This document shows, in pieces, positions 1 through 12,096 of a DNA stretch of 64,000 bases. Position 1 is the first letter of the stretch. Each line of letters begins with the position of its first letter. Both the position numbers and the translations under genes were made by a program. The stretch lies in NCBI GenBank assembly GCA_963942565.1, contig OZ012687.1, positions 10,533,965 through 10,597,964 of the forward strand. The letters run 5' to 3'. Source of the DNA: Maea johnstoni. Its lineage: Eukaryota; Annelida; Polychaeta; Spionida; Magelonidae. Under the pieces are notes generated by a model. It saw only the letters and a program-made list of their open reading frames with translations. It searched no databases and was not told the origin of the DNA.

Positions 1-215
1 CTGCATCTAAAATATCCCTTGGTCCTCTTTGGATCTGAAGGCTCTCCTCTTACTATCCCTCTTTTTCTTCTTTCACCTAGAATAATCAATTAAATACGCT
101 TTGACATTGTTCTTCAACAATGACAAATGACCACTTTTTGGTAATATCTTATGGCACTTAAAGACTGTTGTGTGTAGATGTGCCTTTAAACACAATTCAT
201 ACTGTCTTATTCATA
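1..215 (+). repeat. Dispersed repeat, fragment
   Basis: This segment resembles, in the same orientation, part of the non-coding flank that is amplified farther right (about 32690-32900, 42700-42910 and 57070-57280). Shared blocks include CTCTTTGGATCT and the stretch following GGTAATATCTTATGGCAC. It ends near the point where homology between the two inverted-duplication arms begins, so it lies outside that duplication or was inserted at its edge. No coding potential is visible. The family is not recognised. Confidence 0.5.
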
Positions 216-239
216 ATTCATACATATTGGGACCAAGGC

Positions 240-800
240 AAAAGCGTTCACATTAGGGAGTGTTCACAACTCATGGGTCTTTCATATAATATAAAGGATA
301 GAAATGGGAATGGGAAATAGTATTTACATGGTATAAACGATACCAAAGGGACCAGGAGATAGTGTTCACATTTTAAAGAGTGTTTACATCTCAGGGCTAT
401 TTTCATAATATACAAGATGGAAATGGGAACAGTAGATAGTGTCCACATCCCAGAATTCTTTTTATAATTCAAAAGATACCAAAGGGACCGAGAAATTGTG
501 TTCACATACCAGAATAGATACAAATAGAGTGTTCACATCAGAAGGTGTTCATATCCCTGAGGTATTTTCAAAATGTAAAAAATACACATGGGGCCGGGGA
601 TTTATTGTCACATCAGGAGATGTTCACATCTCAGAGGTCTCTTCATAATGTACACGTTTCAAATGTGGCTGGGAAATAGTGTTCACATAAGGAGGTGTTC
701 ACATACCAGAGGCCTTTCATAATGTAAAAGATACAAATGGGAACGGGAAATCATGTTAACATTAGGAGTGTGCCTATCTCCGGGGTTTCCGTAATGAAAG
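240..800 (+). repeat. About 75-bp minisatellite, left-arm copy
   Basis: Degenerate tandem units carry GTGTTCACAT, then CATAATGTAAAAGATA and AAATGGGAACGGGAAATA. The unit length is about 75 bp with roughly seven units. The cleaner right-arm counterpart is at 22990-23530 on the other strand, where the array lies in the intron before the last exon of gene copy 3. By analogy this array lies in the corresponding intron of copy 1. Confidence 0.75.
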
Positions 801-1009
801 GTTTCACTCTACTACACGGAGATGGCTGGAGTTGGTATGCAGTCATGCTTTAGGAGTAACCGAGCTGTAGAAGTAGTTTCTACCACTATCAGACAGAATA
901 CCCACCAAAGAAAAAACCTGACCAATGACCATGACCATGACCAATGGGCGTTGAGAATAATATAGCTGTTGCATTTTTAGTTTACAGCATAAGATGTATT
1001 AACAGCATT

Positions 1010-1255
1010 ACATATATAATCTGGTTCATATATATTTGGATTTAAAGGCATTGCATTTATAATCTGGTACATACATATTTGGATTTAAAAGCATTGCATA
1101 TATAATCTGGTACATATATATATTTGGATTTAAGGCATTGCATATATAATCTGCTACATAAATATTTGGATTTAAAGACATTGAATTTATAATCTGGTAC
1201 ATACATATTTGGATTTAAATACATTGCATTTATAATCTGGTACATCGATATCTGA
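1010..1255 (+). repeat. About 50-bp tandem repeat, five units
   Basis: Five consecutive units contain GCATTGCATTTATAATCTGG followed by TACATACATATTTGGATTTAAA, with small changes between units. The array lies inside the putative intron upstream of the last exon of gene copy 1. The matching part of the right arm (about 22860-22920) keeps only a single unit-like sequence, so the array expanded or contracted after the arms separated. No function is inferred. Confidence 0.75.
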
Positions 1256-1956
1256 ATTTCATTGTCTTTTGCATCAGGATTGACATTTGCACTGTGCAAT
1301 TTAACCCCTGTTACCGGGGAAGAAGTTACATACCTTTGTTTTATGAAGAATACTCTTTTGGCAAAAAGTTAGCCCTAGTGAGACTGGTTGCGGCCTTTAA
1401 CTCTATTCTTAAAGCCTATCCTTCTATCACTGGTGCCAGATTCATGGTTTTAGATATATGGTGATTACTGTATGGATAGTGGTAAACCAAACTCAATAGG
1501 TTAATGCAAGCTTACTTGCTTCTTTTGCATAATAAGTTGTTACGAATAAGAAATGATCAGTTCACGATTTTAGTCTATTACGAAAGCTCTTACGTGTAGG
1601 ATAAGGCACAAACACTGTGTGTAATGGGAGTATAGTATAGGATAAAATATGAATGATGAAAGGGTATAAAATATGAGTCAGATTATTCGTTGATTAAGTT
1701 GTTTGATAACTAAAAAATCTTAAACACAGAAATGGCTTGCACAATTGTCATGGCTTCAATTTATTCGCATTTCAAAAGTTTTAAACCGCATTTCTGAAAT
1801 GGTGATAGACAATGTGTAGAGTATTCATAACTACATCATAACATTATTTCATGTTGATCCTCTTTCGATACGGCTGGCTGAACGCACATATCAGCAGCAT
1901 CACACTTTTACAATGGGGATAACGTATTTATCATCAGTTCATGTGTTTCTTTGCAG

Positions 1957-2369
1957 ATACTGTGGTGATGACAACGACTACCACTGCTGCCTACAACAAC
2001 CCTGGTTTTCAACGAGGACCAGGTGGACCCATGCCTCCTGCCTATAGACCCCCCGCAAACCAAGGCTACCCTGGTGGCCCCGGGTATCCTCCCCCTGGAC
2101 AACAGTACGGCCCACCCCCGGCTTACCCACCCCAGGGGCCACCGCCACAACAATACCCTCCACCCCAGTACCCCACACCCCAGTACCCACCACCCCAGTA
2201 CCCACCACGCCAAGGCCTCCCTCCAGGGGCACCCCCACCAGGACCACCCGCAGCGCCTCCACCAGGTCCCCCAATGCCGGGAGCGCCATCTAGCGTACCA
2301 GGACCTAACCAAGTCCCACAGCCATCGTCTGCTGAAATGTACGGAGACGAGAAAAATCCAAAATATTAA
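1957..2369 (+). CDS. Shisa/CYYR1-like membrane adaptor, copy 1, last exon
   Basis: This exon encodes the cytoplasmic tail (136 residues) of a small membrane protein. It follows a pyrimidine-rich acceptor ending TTTCTTTGCAG and starts in phase 1, like the last exons of the two sister copies. The tail opens with TVVMTTTTTAAYNNPGFQ and continues as Pro/Tyr/Gln-rich sequence with repeated QYPPP units and a PPAY (PPxY) motif. It ends in SSAEMYGDEKNPKY before TAA. The same N-terminal and C-terminal blocks occur in copy 3 on the opposite strand. In the Shisa/CYYR1/WBP1-like (STMC6) families, PPxY motifs bind WW-domain proteins such as Nedd4-type ubiquitin ligases; that role here is inference. Upstream exons (signal peptide, Cys-rich, membrane) are not found in 1-1956 and probably lie left of the window. 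The exon is open and shows no damage. Confidence 0.75.
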
Positions 2370-3050
2370 TCTCGTCACAAATGAACATGAGGGGTGTTCT
2401 AGTCTGCTCACCAGGACTGGAAATCACATAACGGGAAAGTTTCTACTTTTGGCGAGATTAGGCATTCTTAAGAGACGCTCTGTATTCTAAATTTAGCGAT
2501 TGTATCCAGCGCCATCTATATTTGCGGATATGAACTAAATCACATCAAATGTGATACTAGTATGTCAAAGCAATCCTCAATTCCTCTCACGAATGAAGCC
2601 CTCTCATGTACATTAGGCCCTTGGCCTTCAAACCAGGAACATGTCTCTAGTTTAAATAATGATAATCCTTTCAGCAATTCACTTCCCCTTTCTTGAATTA
2701 GCGAATAAGATCTACTCGCCAATATCAAAACCTCTGAAGTATCAGATTTTAGAGTAATGATTTTAAAAGAATAAGGAAGAATACAACGAACCCTTTATAC
2801 ATTGAATACATTACGGCAATCCAAACATATTCAATATAGATAGGTGTCCACTGTACACATTTCCACGTTAATGGAGAATTTGCTAATGGTGAAAGGTCAA
2901 ATAAAAGAAAACAGTGGAACCTTCATACATTGAATACATGTAGACAATCATAACTCATTCCAAATATACATGTGTCCAAGGTACAACGTTCCACGCAATT
3001 GGAGAATTGGCTCATGCTGAAAGGTCAGATGTATGGAGGTGTCGAATGGG
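2370..3050. other. 3' flank of gene copy 1, no gene seen
   Basis: This is sequence downstream of the copy 1 stop codon. It is shared with the right arm (about 21215-21948, reverse complement), for example GGAAATCACAT and GTTTCTACTTTTGGCG. It probably includes the 3' untranslated region. I see no convincing separate gene in it. Confidence 0.5.
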
Positions 3051-3057
3051 GCAGGTT

Positions 3058-3325
3058 GAGTTGTCTTATCTACAACACAGACATTTAATTCCTGCACCAG
3101 TCGACCGTACGTCTCGTAGTGTCTGGTTATGCAAACATCCTTGGATACCCTGTCATAAATCAAGCTCAACACATAAGTGGCCCACGTAGCTTGCAAATCA
3201 AAGCTACGTTCAATTGGCAGGTCATCTATGCATCCGTGTCCAAGAAAGTGGCAACCAAGCGTGCGGTTGTATGTTTAACCGGGGCTGCCCACGCATTTAG
3301 TGCAGGAATTAGAAGTACGCTATGG
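3058..3325 (+). mobile_element. TA-type (Tc1/mariner-like) MITE
   Basis: This is a short palindromic element of about 250 bp with ends TTTAATTCCTGCACCAGTCG and TTTAGTGCAGGAATTAGA. Better-preserved relatives in this window (5645-5900, 13390-13606) end in CAGTGCCGACA-type inverted repeats flanked by TA, as expected of a non-autonomous Tc1/mariner-type transposon. An inner palindrome (GTAGCTTGCAAATC/AAGCTACGTT) is shared by the family. There is no transposase. The element is also present at the matching place in the right arm (20950-21205), so it predates the inverted duplication. Confidence 0.7.
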
Positions 3326-3587
3326 AGGTGATGCAAAACAAGAACTGACGATAACATATGGAGCAGATGATCTATCGCGTGGCATATTAGTCATATAATG
3401 GCATATAATGGAGTGTCAAGAATAGCCTAGAAACCTGTGCAGTCTTGGAATGGACTTTACATATATACTCTTGTTGTTTAACAAAAGTGTGCTTAAAGGA
3501 AACATCAGAACCAGAGTAGACCAACAGAACATCTTTAAGACTAAACGAAGGGAGTCTGCCATATTTTTACAAACAAGAGTTAACTAT

Positions 3588-3930
3588 ATGGCCAGGTCAA
3601 GGTAACTTATGAGCTTGGAATACCCGAACTACATGTAGGGTTGGGGTTAGAGTTAGGGTTGGAAATCAGGTCCAGAGTTAGTTTCATGGTTAGTATTAGG
3701 GTATGGTAACCCTAAACCTAACCCTGGACCTGATTCCTACATGTAACCCTAAACCTAACCCTAATCCTAGGTTTAGGGTTAGGAATCAGGTCCAGGGTTA
3801 GGGTTAGGGCTAGTCTTAGGGTTTGGTAACCCTAACCCTAACCCTGGACCTGAATCCTAACCCTAACTCTAACCCTAACCCGAGTTAAGGTATTCCAAGC
3901 TCATAAGTTTCCTTGACCTCCTTGCTGAGG
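3588..3930 (+). mobile_element. Foldback element with telomere-like core
   Basis: Inverted ends GGTCAAGGTAACTTATGAGC and GCTCATAAGTTTCCTTGACC enclose about 270 bp of degenerate TTAGGG/CCCTAA-type repeats. These are themselves arranged as back-to-back inverted blocks around GGACCTGATTC/GAATCAGGTCC. The matching site in the right arm (about 20470) reads straight through without the element, so this copy inserted after the inverted duplication. It is not a telomere: the repeats are imperfect, change strand several times and sit between ordinary sequence. There is no coding capacity. Confidence 0.75.
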
Positions 3931-4048
3931 ACTGCGCGGAGTCTACCAGCATAAGTAGCATAAGTATCTGGCATGTCCGCTAGGTGGATGCAGGTATTAC
4001 TGTAAGACACTATCAACCCATTATCATCTGGGGTGCACACTTTGTCTG

Positions 4049-4283
4049 ATACCTTTTAACCCATTAATGCTCACAGCAGCCAAAACAGCCTGACAATTTT
4101 AATGAAATCTTGCGGAGATAAACTGATGTGGAAAATTATTTTAAGGAAAAATGTTATTCAGAACATTACCAAGAATGCTCCTTCAAATATTTTTCAAAAT
4201 CATTCTCAAATCCAAAGTTATCATCAAAAGTATCATAGATCCAGACGACAATTTCTATAGGAACTCTTAAGCATTAATGGGTT
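4049..4283 (+). mobile_element. piggyBac-like (TTAA) MITE
   Basis: This is a palindromic element of about 230 bp with ends TTAACCCATTAATGCT and AGCATTAATGGGTTAA. The TTAA flank and the CCC...GGG termini are the signature of piggyBac-type transposition. The interior contains blocks seen in all relatives here: an AGCAGCCAAAA block near one end, a CTCCTTCAAATAT block in the middle and GATCCAGACGACAATT near the other end. No transposase is present. Relatives lie at 4283-4500, 13169-13376, 13945-14150, 20085-20347 and 20592-20822. Confidence 0.8.
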
Positions 4284-4502
4284 AATCCACTTATTCCCAC
4301 AGCAGCCAAAAGCAACTTGACGACTTTGATAAAATATTGCAGGAGGAAGCAGTTAGGAAAATATTCGATTAAGAAATGTCAAATAGAACATCACCAACAA
4401 CTCTCCTTTAAATATTTTGTAAAATCATTCTTGAGTCATCAGCTATTGTTAATAGTATGTTGGGCCCTGACAACAATTCTGCAAGAACCCTTCCAATGCT
4501 GA
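4283..4502 (+). mobile_element. piggyBac-like MITE, second copy in tandem
   Basis: This is a second, more diverged member of the same TTAA-type MITE family, directly abutting the previous one. It has CCCACAGCAGCCAAAAGC near its start and CTCTCCTTTAAATATTTTG in the middle, and its right end reads CTTCCAATGCTGAGG. Its short open stretch is not a gene. The right arm has matching copies in the reverse order (20085-20347). Confidence 0.65.
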
Positions 4503-4939
4503 GGCCACTTTCGTCCAAAGCACAATGACGCAATGACTTGTGTAAACCATCTGAACCCTGTCATGTTTGTATTCAACAGATAGCTCTCACTGAGGACTCT
4601 CAGATAAGTACCCATATGCCAGGGTTTCGGTATATTTTCGCATCATTTGCATTGGCAAAATTAGCCAGCAGCAGCATAAGGGCTAAGCAGTAATGGGTGA
4701 ACATCAATTCTCAACTAGAGTAACATTTGAACAGTATTTGAAGCGCAATCTAAACAGGAACATCACTGTGCATTCAAATATATTTTAATAGAATGCTTTG
4801 TTATAATGATATATTACCATGTGCCATATCATTGTTATGCTTCAGATGAGAAAGGGATAACGACTGTATTACTATGGAATGTAGTGAGTGTGTCACAATA
4901 GCGTAGTCGTGAAATGCATTATTTAGACAAGTGCTGTGT

Positions 4940-5065
4940 TTTTAGGGGTAGACTCTAAATCCCTGCAGGAAAGGAAATGAAAGCCGTCATGAACACTTGT
5001 GATGTTGGAATCCCTAACTCTCATCCAGATTCCGATTCCTAAACCTAACCCTGACTCTAACCGTA
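4940..5065 (+). mobile_element. Truncated telomere-like foldback element
   Basis: This is the left part of a foldback element whose fuller counterpart lies at 19425-19645 in the right arm. The shared end is ACTCTAAATCCCTGCAG followed by CGTCATGAACACTTGTGAT and GTTGGAATCC, then a short CCTAAACCTAACCCTGA block. Presence in both arms shows it predates the inverted duplication. This copy has since lost its other inverted end and most of the core. Confidence 0.6.
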
Positions 5066-5267
5066 GGTGTATTGTAGTTGTTATTTTTGACGACAGATGG
5101 CGTTACGTGTTACTTTTAACCATTTTCTGACATAGAAGTCCGTGATGATGCAAAAAAATTATATAATATTTGCTGACCTCTGAATATGAAGTGTTAATAC
5201 CACGTCCTTTACATTATCTAAAGCTCTTGCTTGCTAGATAGGCTACCTTGCCTACGTACGGTGCCGA

Positions 5268-5515
5268 CATCTAATTCCTGCACTAAATGCCTGGGCAGTC
5301 CGGTACTACACAACCGCACGCCCAATTGACACCCAATTTCATGGACATGGATGCATGGATTACCTCCTAATTGAACGTAGATTTTATTAGCTAGCTACGT
5401 TAAGGTAATTGATGTGCTTGGATCATTTTTTGACATGTTATCCATGGGTTTTGTACAACCAGGCACTAGCAGACGTCCGGTCGACTGGTGCAGGGACTTG
5501 ATGTCTGTACTGTAG
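5268..5515 (+). mobile_element. TA-type MITE
   Basis: This member of the CAGTGCCGACA-ended MITE family starts GTGCCGACATCTAATTCCTG and ends ACTGGTGCAGGGACTTGATG with a CTGTA terminus. It contains the shared GTGGATTAC/CGTAG palindromic interior and the CCATGGGTTTTGTACAACC block. The right-arm counterpart is 18950-19095, which is internally shortened. Confidence 0.65.
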
Positions 5516-5644
5516 TGTTTAGCGAAGTATGCTGGACCAGAACATGCGCGATATAATCGATGCTATTGTCTAGGGATTCCCCTAGTATTCATTTTCATAT
5601 CCCATTATATTTTTCTATTTTTGCCCCTGTTGCACTATGTTCTA

Positions 5645-5900
5645 GCTAGAGTACAGATATTTAATTCCTGCAACAGCCGACCGGATGTCCGCCAGTGCCC
5701 GGTCGTTTAAACTTTTAAGAAAATAAACCAAGCACATCAATCATGACCCGCGTTGCTTGCAACTCAAAGCTACGTTTAAATGTGCGGTCATCCATACACC
5801 CATGCCCAGAAAACCGGGTGACAATCGAGCGTGCGGCCGTGTGTTGTGTCCAGGCTACCCACGCATTTAGTGCAGGAATTAGATGTCGGCACTGTAATAT
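5645..5900 (+). mobile_element. TA-type MITE, well-preserved right end
   Basis: The ends are ATTTAATTCCTGCAACAG and TGCAGGAATTAGATGTCGGC, finishing ACTG followed by TA. This copy is useful for defining the family terminus as CAGTGCCGACATYTAATTCC with a TA target. There is no transposase, and the short minus-strand open stretch inside it is not a gene. Confidence 0.7.
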
Positions 5901-6177
5901 GGACATTTGAAGTCCGCGTTCATCTGTGATATCAATTGTGCCTATCGACTAACGCTGTGTTAATATTAACCCTGATTCATTGTCAAAGCACCCGGGTAGT
6001 GCAAGAGTCAGACTTTTACTTTCGTACTTACAATGCAAGAGACATTTAGACAAAACACATGGAGTTTGGAATTTTGAATTTCGTTTTTCATCACATTTTT
6101 GTCCTATTATGGTCAATGCGTAACTAGCCATTTGTAAGTTGTGTAAGAAACTGTAGCACCCGTCGAAGCCACCGCTA

Positions 6178-6310
6178 TACCCCAGGCACTGGGAACTTTC
6201 TTAAATGCACCGGACCGGATTCGAACCTGGGCAGTAATTAAGTAAAGACAGCGAGCAGCCAATGGTAAATTACCTGGAGACACTGCATTGCGTAGAAAAA
6301 ACTCGCACAA
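6178..6310 (-). mobile_element. tRNA-like SINE fragment, left arm
   Basis: Read on the minus strand, this segment contains CCAGGTTCGAATCCGG, a good match to the Pol III B-box (GGTTCGANTCC). It is preceded by an A-box-poor tRNA-like stretch ending GCTCGCTGTCTTTAC. The same sequence is in the right arm on the other strand (18535-18640). No cloverleaf could be drawn with confidence, so it is called a tRNA-derived repeat rather than a tRNA gene. Confidence 0.45.
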
Positions 6311-6597
6311 GTTTCATTATGATATTTTCTGAACATAAGTCAACACTTGGATTGTTTCGGTTGCTCAGAACATGAACGGGTTATTAAAACACCTAGCGGA
6401 AGCACCTGTGATACAAATACAGTTATTTTCATTAAGATAGGATTTGTAAATGTTATCAGACAGGTGACTGATGCATTGTTATTGATGTATTGTTACATTT
6501 GTATGTATATCTTAAGACGTGAAACACTGTTTATTACTGTTTGTATGTGTTGCTATGTGTTTAAGGATATAATCTTGAACCTAAGGAATAGGATATC

Positions 6598-7802
<1,205 letters not shown>

Positions 7803-8159
7803 AAAAACATTTACAATCAAGTATATGTGTGCGTTTTATTAGTTGCCCTGGAATATAAAACTACTATTTTTATGAATAAAAATCGGCTACACACATTGAC
7901 ATTTGTTTATATTTCAATCATTGCAGTGTCAGCAGAATCTATATTTGCATTCAAATTAATCATTTTCTATGAGATCTAAGGAACATATATACTTTGATTT
8001 CGTATGGGTAACACTTACATTTATCTGATGCCATGATTAATGTAGCAGATAAGTTTGAGTTAGGGATGCAATAATGAGGAAACATAGGAGCTTGACTTAA
8101 ACACCACTTTATTGACATCAAATAGTTCAACAGCCTGTGTTATTACTTTGACAAAGATG

Positions 8160-8325
8160 TCTGATGAAGTTTAGTAATCATATCTCATGCCGGTTCAATC
8201 TACAAAAAATATCAGGAAAATGTCCACAACCCTTTCTAGTTTACCAAGTACAGAGTTCCACCTACCAAGGAAACACTAATATTCTAGGCGATCGTTTGTT
8301 TCAGTCCAATATTTTTTGAAAGTGA
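8160..8325 (+). repeat. Diverged direct repeat, copy 1
   Basis: The segment ending in CACCTACCAAGGAAACACTA and GCGATCGTTTGTTTCAGTCC recurs in the same orientation at about 10880-11020, as CACCTACCAAGAATAATTCT and GCGATCGTTTGTTTGTTTCAGCC. The family is not recognised and there is no coding capacity. Confidence 0.6.
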
Positions 8326-8401
8326 CACATCAAAACACTCAAAATATTCCAATGACAAAGATGGTCCTATAATGACTATAACACACCCAAAATGTAAGCA
8401 T

Positions 8402-8800
<399 letters not shown>

Positions 8801-9080
8801 ACGAACACGATGAAAATATCGTTTCCAACAATTAAAGCAATGAACGGTTAACCGAGTCCTCGCAAAAGGCTATAGTAAAAGTTGCTCACACTAAAATCTA
8901 TTTAGAATATTTTCCCACTGTGTATAACATATATCCATTAATAATGAGGCACACATTTATGTCACTCCTGGTGTTACAGTATGTTATTATTATGATGTGT
9001 TTTGTTACTATGACAATCACGTGGAAAACAACACTAAGTGCGGGAAGCAACCTCTCATTTTCAGCAGAACCAGTGCACTC

Positions 9081-9088
9081 CTATATAT
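9081..9088 (+). promoter_or_regulatory. Possible TATA box of gene copy 2
   Basis: CTATATAT lies about 50 bp before the proposed start codon at 9136. If it is used, transcription would start near 9112 and leave a short 5' leader. It is a simple motif in AT-rich DNA, so the call rests on its position next to the exon 1 model. Confidence 0.3.
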
Positions 9089-9135
9089 TGTAGCTAGCTC
9101 TTAAAGAGTCGTAAAAGGTTCCGGGAACATCATAC

Positions 9136-9211
9136 ATGGTTTGCTGCTTAAGGAGGATGGGTGTCAAAGAGGTACTAAATGGAATGGTTCTGGTGACACT
9201 GCAGGGTGTAG
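9136..9211 (+). CDS. Shisa/CYYR1-like adaptor, copy 2, exon 1 (signal peptide)
   Basis: This is the proposed first coding exon, with 25 codons plus one base, ending at a strong donor G|GTAAGT. It encodes MVCCLRRMGVKEVLNGMVLV followed by TLQGV, and the joined next codon is Val. The hydrophobic stretch and the small residues before SGYYYY fit a signal peptide. The second Met (9157) could equally be the start and would give a more typical signal sequence. The phase-1 donor matches the phase-1 acceptor of exon 2, and with all four exons the frame closes exactly (780 nt including the stop). The link to exon 2 across a 2.6-kb intron is inference; transcript evidence would settle it. Confidence 0.5.
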
Positions 9212-10108
9212 GTAAGTTACACACCTCACCTTTGTCTCTTTACCGAGAGGCAAATCAATACAGGGAGAATGGTGATGGATACGGGTAGCAACAGGCTTAT
9301 GGCGAAACAGACTCTAGTCATTATGGGACGATCTAGACCTAGTGGCTACAAATATTACCTGAATGTTATATGAATGTTCAATTTTGGTTGGAATATTCTG
9401 CACCAATTATAAACATTTCACCAACGTTCAGGTCCTAGAATTTTCTTATTTCATATCATATGAATGTTCTTTTTTCATCAGAATGTCATGAACTGATAAT
9501 GAACATTCCTGCAAACTTCAGCTTCGAACATTTCTGGAATGTTCGGATTTGACATTATATAAACAGTGAATTGAGCTATATGTAGTTTTCTTATAGGTTA
9601 TGACTTTTTGAAAGATTTGAGTAAAAGTGGCCATTATTGGGAGATAAAAAATCATGATTCATTTAGCATTCAGCTCCTAACATTCTATGAATATTATCAC
9701 CTGGATATTCATGCAATTTTCATTCTAAGCTATCAGAGGGGATCACTTTCGAATGTCGGGCGGAACATTTCTGGAATGATCCATGACTGTTACCGTGCCC
9801 ACTGCGTACTCTTACCCGGGCTTCATCACAGAGCATCACCTCTGTAATAGATGAATTGACAGATTACAATGGTGTTGTATAGTACATGCAATATTACATA
9901 CGCAGGTCAATGTATAATTGTACACTTGTACTACTCACCATAACCAATGTATTGATACCAAACCAGCTTGTGAATTCAAAATGTTGATTTTCTAGCTTAC
10001 TATTGTCACTTTCGGTTAGTTTTGCTTAAAACCAAGAAGGAAGCCTTTCTCTTTTAGAAATAATATATAATACTTTTGAACACAAGTGTGCATGTTCATC
10101 TATTTGAC

Positions 10109-10253
<145 letters not shown>

Positions 10254-10879
10254 CTGTGTACGTGCGTGTCTGTACACTGTAACCTAATATATATGTTCAC
10301 TTCGATATAGATGTAAAGTATTCTAATTGCTGGCTGTATATGTGCGATGTTATATCACATAGGACACTTAGAATGTTCACAAGAAGACATATGCAAATGT
10401 TGAAGCTGCTCATATTTGGAAGTGTCATTGAATGTCAACTTTCGTATTGTATTATATCAATATTGTTAAATATCAAAAGAATGATGCAAACCCATGATTT
10501 CCTATGACGTCAGGGCTTGCAGGAAGTGATGCTGAGTGGTCGATTTTGCATGGTCGCCAAAACAAAACATATTAACATGGGGTAGAATTAACTATTCATT
10601 AGATGCAGTGCTGAAAAAATGTCATCGATTGTGATCCACGGAGCATGTTCACTAATGCCAATAGCTGCCGTCAAATACCAGTTTCGTGATAATCTGTTTA
10701 TGCTAGCTGGCATGAAATATGTAGTCATCTTCTCTTTAAAGTTTGAAAACGGTTTTGTTTAGTGCATATCAATCAATCCAATACAAAAAGTGACATTGTC
10801 CTCTGAGTCGCCTGTAAAATCATGAACAAATATATTTATAATAGGAAAATGTTATTCAACTGGTAAATATTTTCGAGAT

Positions 10880-11025
10880 ACACACTCATAATATATATTG
10901 ACAAAAACATACAAGAAAATACTCTTACCTCAATCTTTCTAGTCCACCAATTAGAGTGCCACCTACCAAGAATAATTCTATGCGATCGTTTGTTTGTTTC
11001 AGCCCAATATTTTTCAGTATCATGT
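10880..11025 (+). repeat. Diverged direct repeat, copy 2
   Basis: This is the second copy of the sequence at 8160-8325, sharing CACCTACCAAG and GCGATCGTTTGTTT. It lies within proposed intron 1 of gene copy 2. Confidence 0.6.
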
Positions 11026-11769
11026 ATTTCACTTTAGATATTCTTTTCACGTGTACTGGTAGGGGTTAACAGTATTTCATCTATCTAAGATGCATTGTTT
11101 AGTTGCAAACAATATGTGGTTGATAATAAATTGTTTCTGTTCGTGGTCCTCAAGGATTTTCTTCCTATTATCTAATTAAAAATGGGTGAGACCGATGTTG
11201 TTAGTCGTATCGTATATTCATTGACTGTAATCCAAAATTACAAAATCAGTCACGTTACATCAACAAAAAATACAAACATAAATAGAAAACCAAAGTAATA
11301 ACATAAAAAAATCGTAACTTATATATAAATAGGTTTCTCGCGCTGATAAAATGACACCTTCGTACAAATGGCATAAACAACTAAGTACAGGAAATATCCC
11401 TTATTAAAGAGTTTAAATTAACCAAAAACATAGAAATACGTTAGTAGTAGCAGAAAATAAGCACCAAAGCGTGTTAACTACTGATCTGATAAGGCCTAGT
11501 ATCGAACGGCTTTATGTATCCCCGGAGGTAGGTGATCATAAATGATACTTTGTGATATCCGCATATACCATAACTCGAGATTTCTGGCGTGACAGAATTA
11601 AACTAGGAAGAAACAGAAATAAAACAAAAGGACATACATACGAATAAATTTGAAAACAACAACGACGAAACTAGTTAATCCATGTCTCAGTTTCACTCCA
11701 TATATTTTTGAGGATTCACATATCAGATGGTCAATACTTTTAAGTAAGTGTAGTTTCTTATAGTTTCAG

Positions 11770-11917
11770 TGAGTGGTTACTACTATTATCGATGCAGTTC
11801 CTACAGAGATTCGTACAATAACTACCACTCGGCCTTCACATGCAGTAGGTACTCTTATTGCTGCAAGAAGACCTCTCTTCCTCAGCTGCGTTACTGCTGC
11901 TCCTCAATACTCTACAG
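11770..11917 (+). CDS. Shisa/CYYR1-like adaptor, copy 2, exon 2 (Tyr/Cys-rich ectodomain)
   Basis: The acceptor TTATAGTTTCAG precedes a phase-1 exon encoding SGYYYYRCSSYRDSYNNYHS and then AFTCSRYSYCCKKTSLPQLR and YCCSSILY. The six cysteines follow C-x15-C-x5-CC-x10-CC. A six-cysteine ectodomain with two CC pairs close to a single membrane helix is the hallmark of the STMC6 group (Shisa, CYYR1, WBP1/VOPP1). The abundant tyrosines recall vertebrate CYYR1. The proposed donor ACAG|GTGCTT gives phase 2, which is exactly what exon 3 needs. A longer reading to a donor at about 11957 (TCAG|GTACAA) would be phase 1 and does not fit. The domain should be extracellular or lumenal, with disulphides. Confidence 0.7.
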
Positions 11918-12021
11918 GTGCTTGACTTGTGGGACACAACTAACATCATCTTCAGGTACAACTTACACTGGGGTCAAGACAGTGGTGAGGTCAGTATATT
12001 TACATATAAATGAATAATGAA

Positions 12022-12031
12022 TAAATAGATA

Positions 12032-12096
<65 letters not shown>

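Noticed and set aside
1908-2490. Overlapping open frames on both strands over the Pro-rich exon
   Set aside because: C-rich codons for Pro/Tyr/Gln leave the other frames open. Only the plus-strand frame starting in phase 1 has the splice site and the conserved NNPGFQ and EMYGDEKNPKY blocks.
3630-3890. Interstitial telomere or chromosome-fusion site
   Set aside because: The TTAGGG-like repeats are imperfect, switch strand repeatedly and lie between matched inverted ends, with an empty site in the other arm. A transposable foldback element explains them better.
11918-12017. Extension of the Cys-rich exon of gene copy 2 past 11917
   Set aside because: The frame stays open to about 12015, but the later donors give phases that do not match the membrane exon. 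The donor at 11917 does. Transcript data could reverse this.
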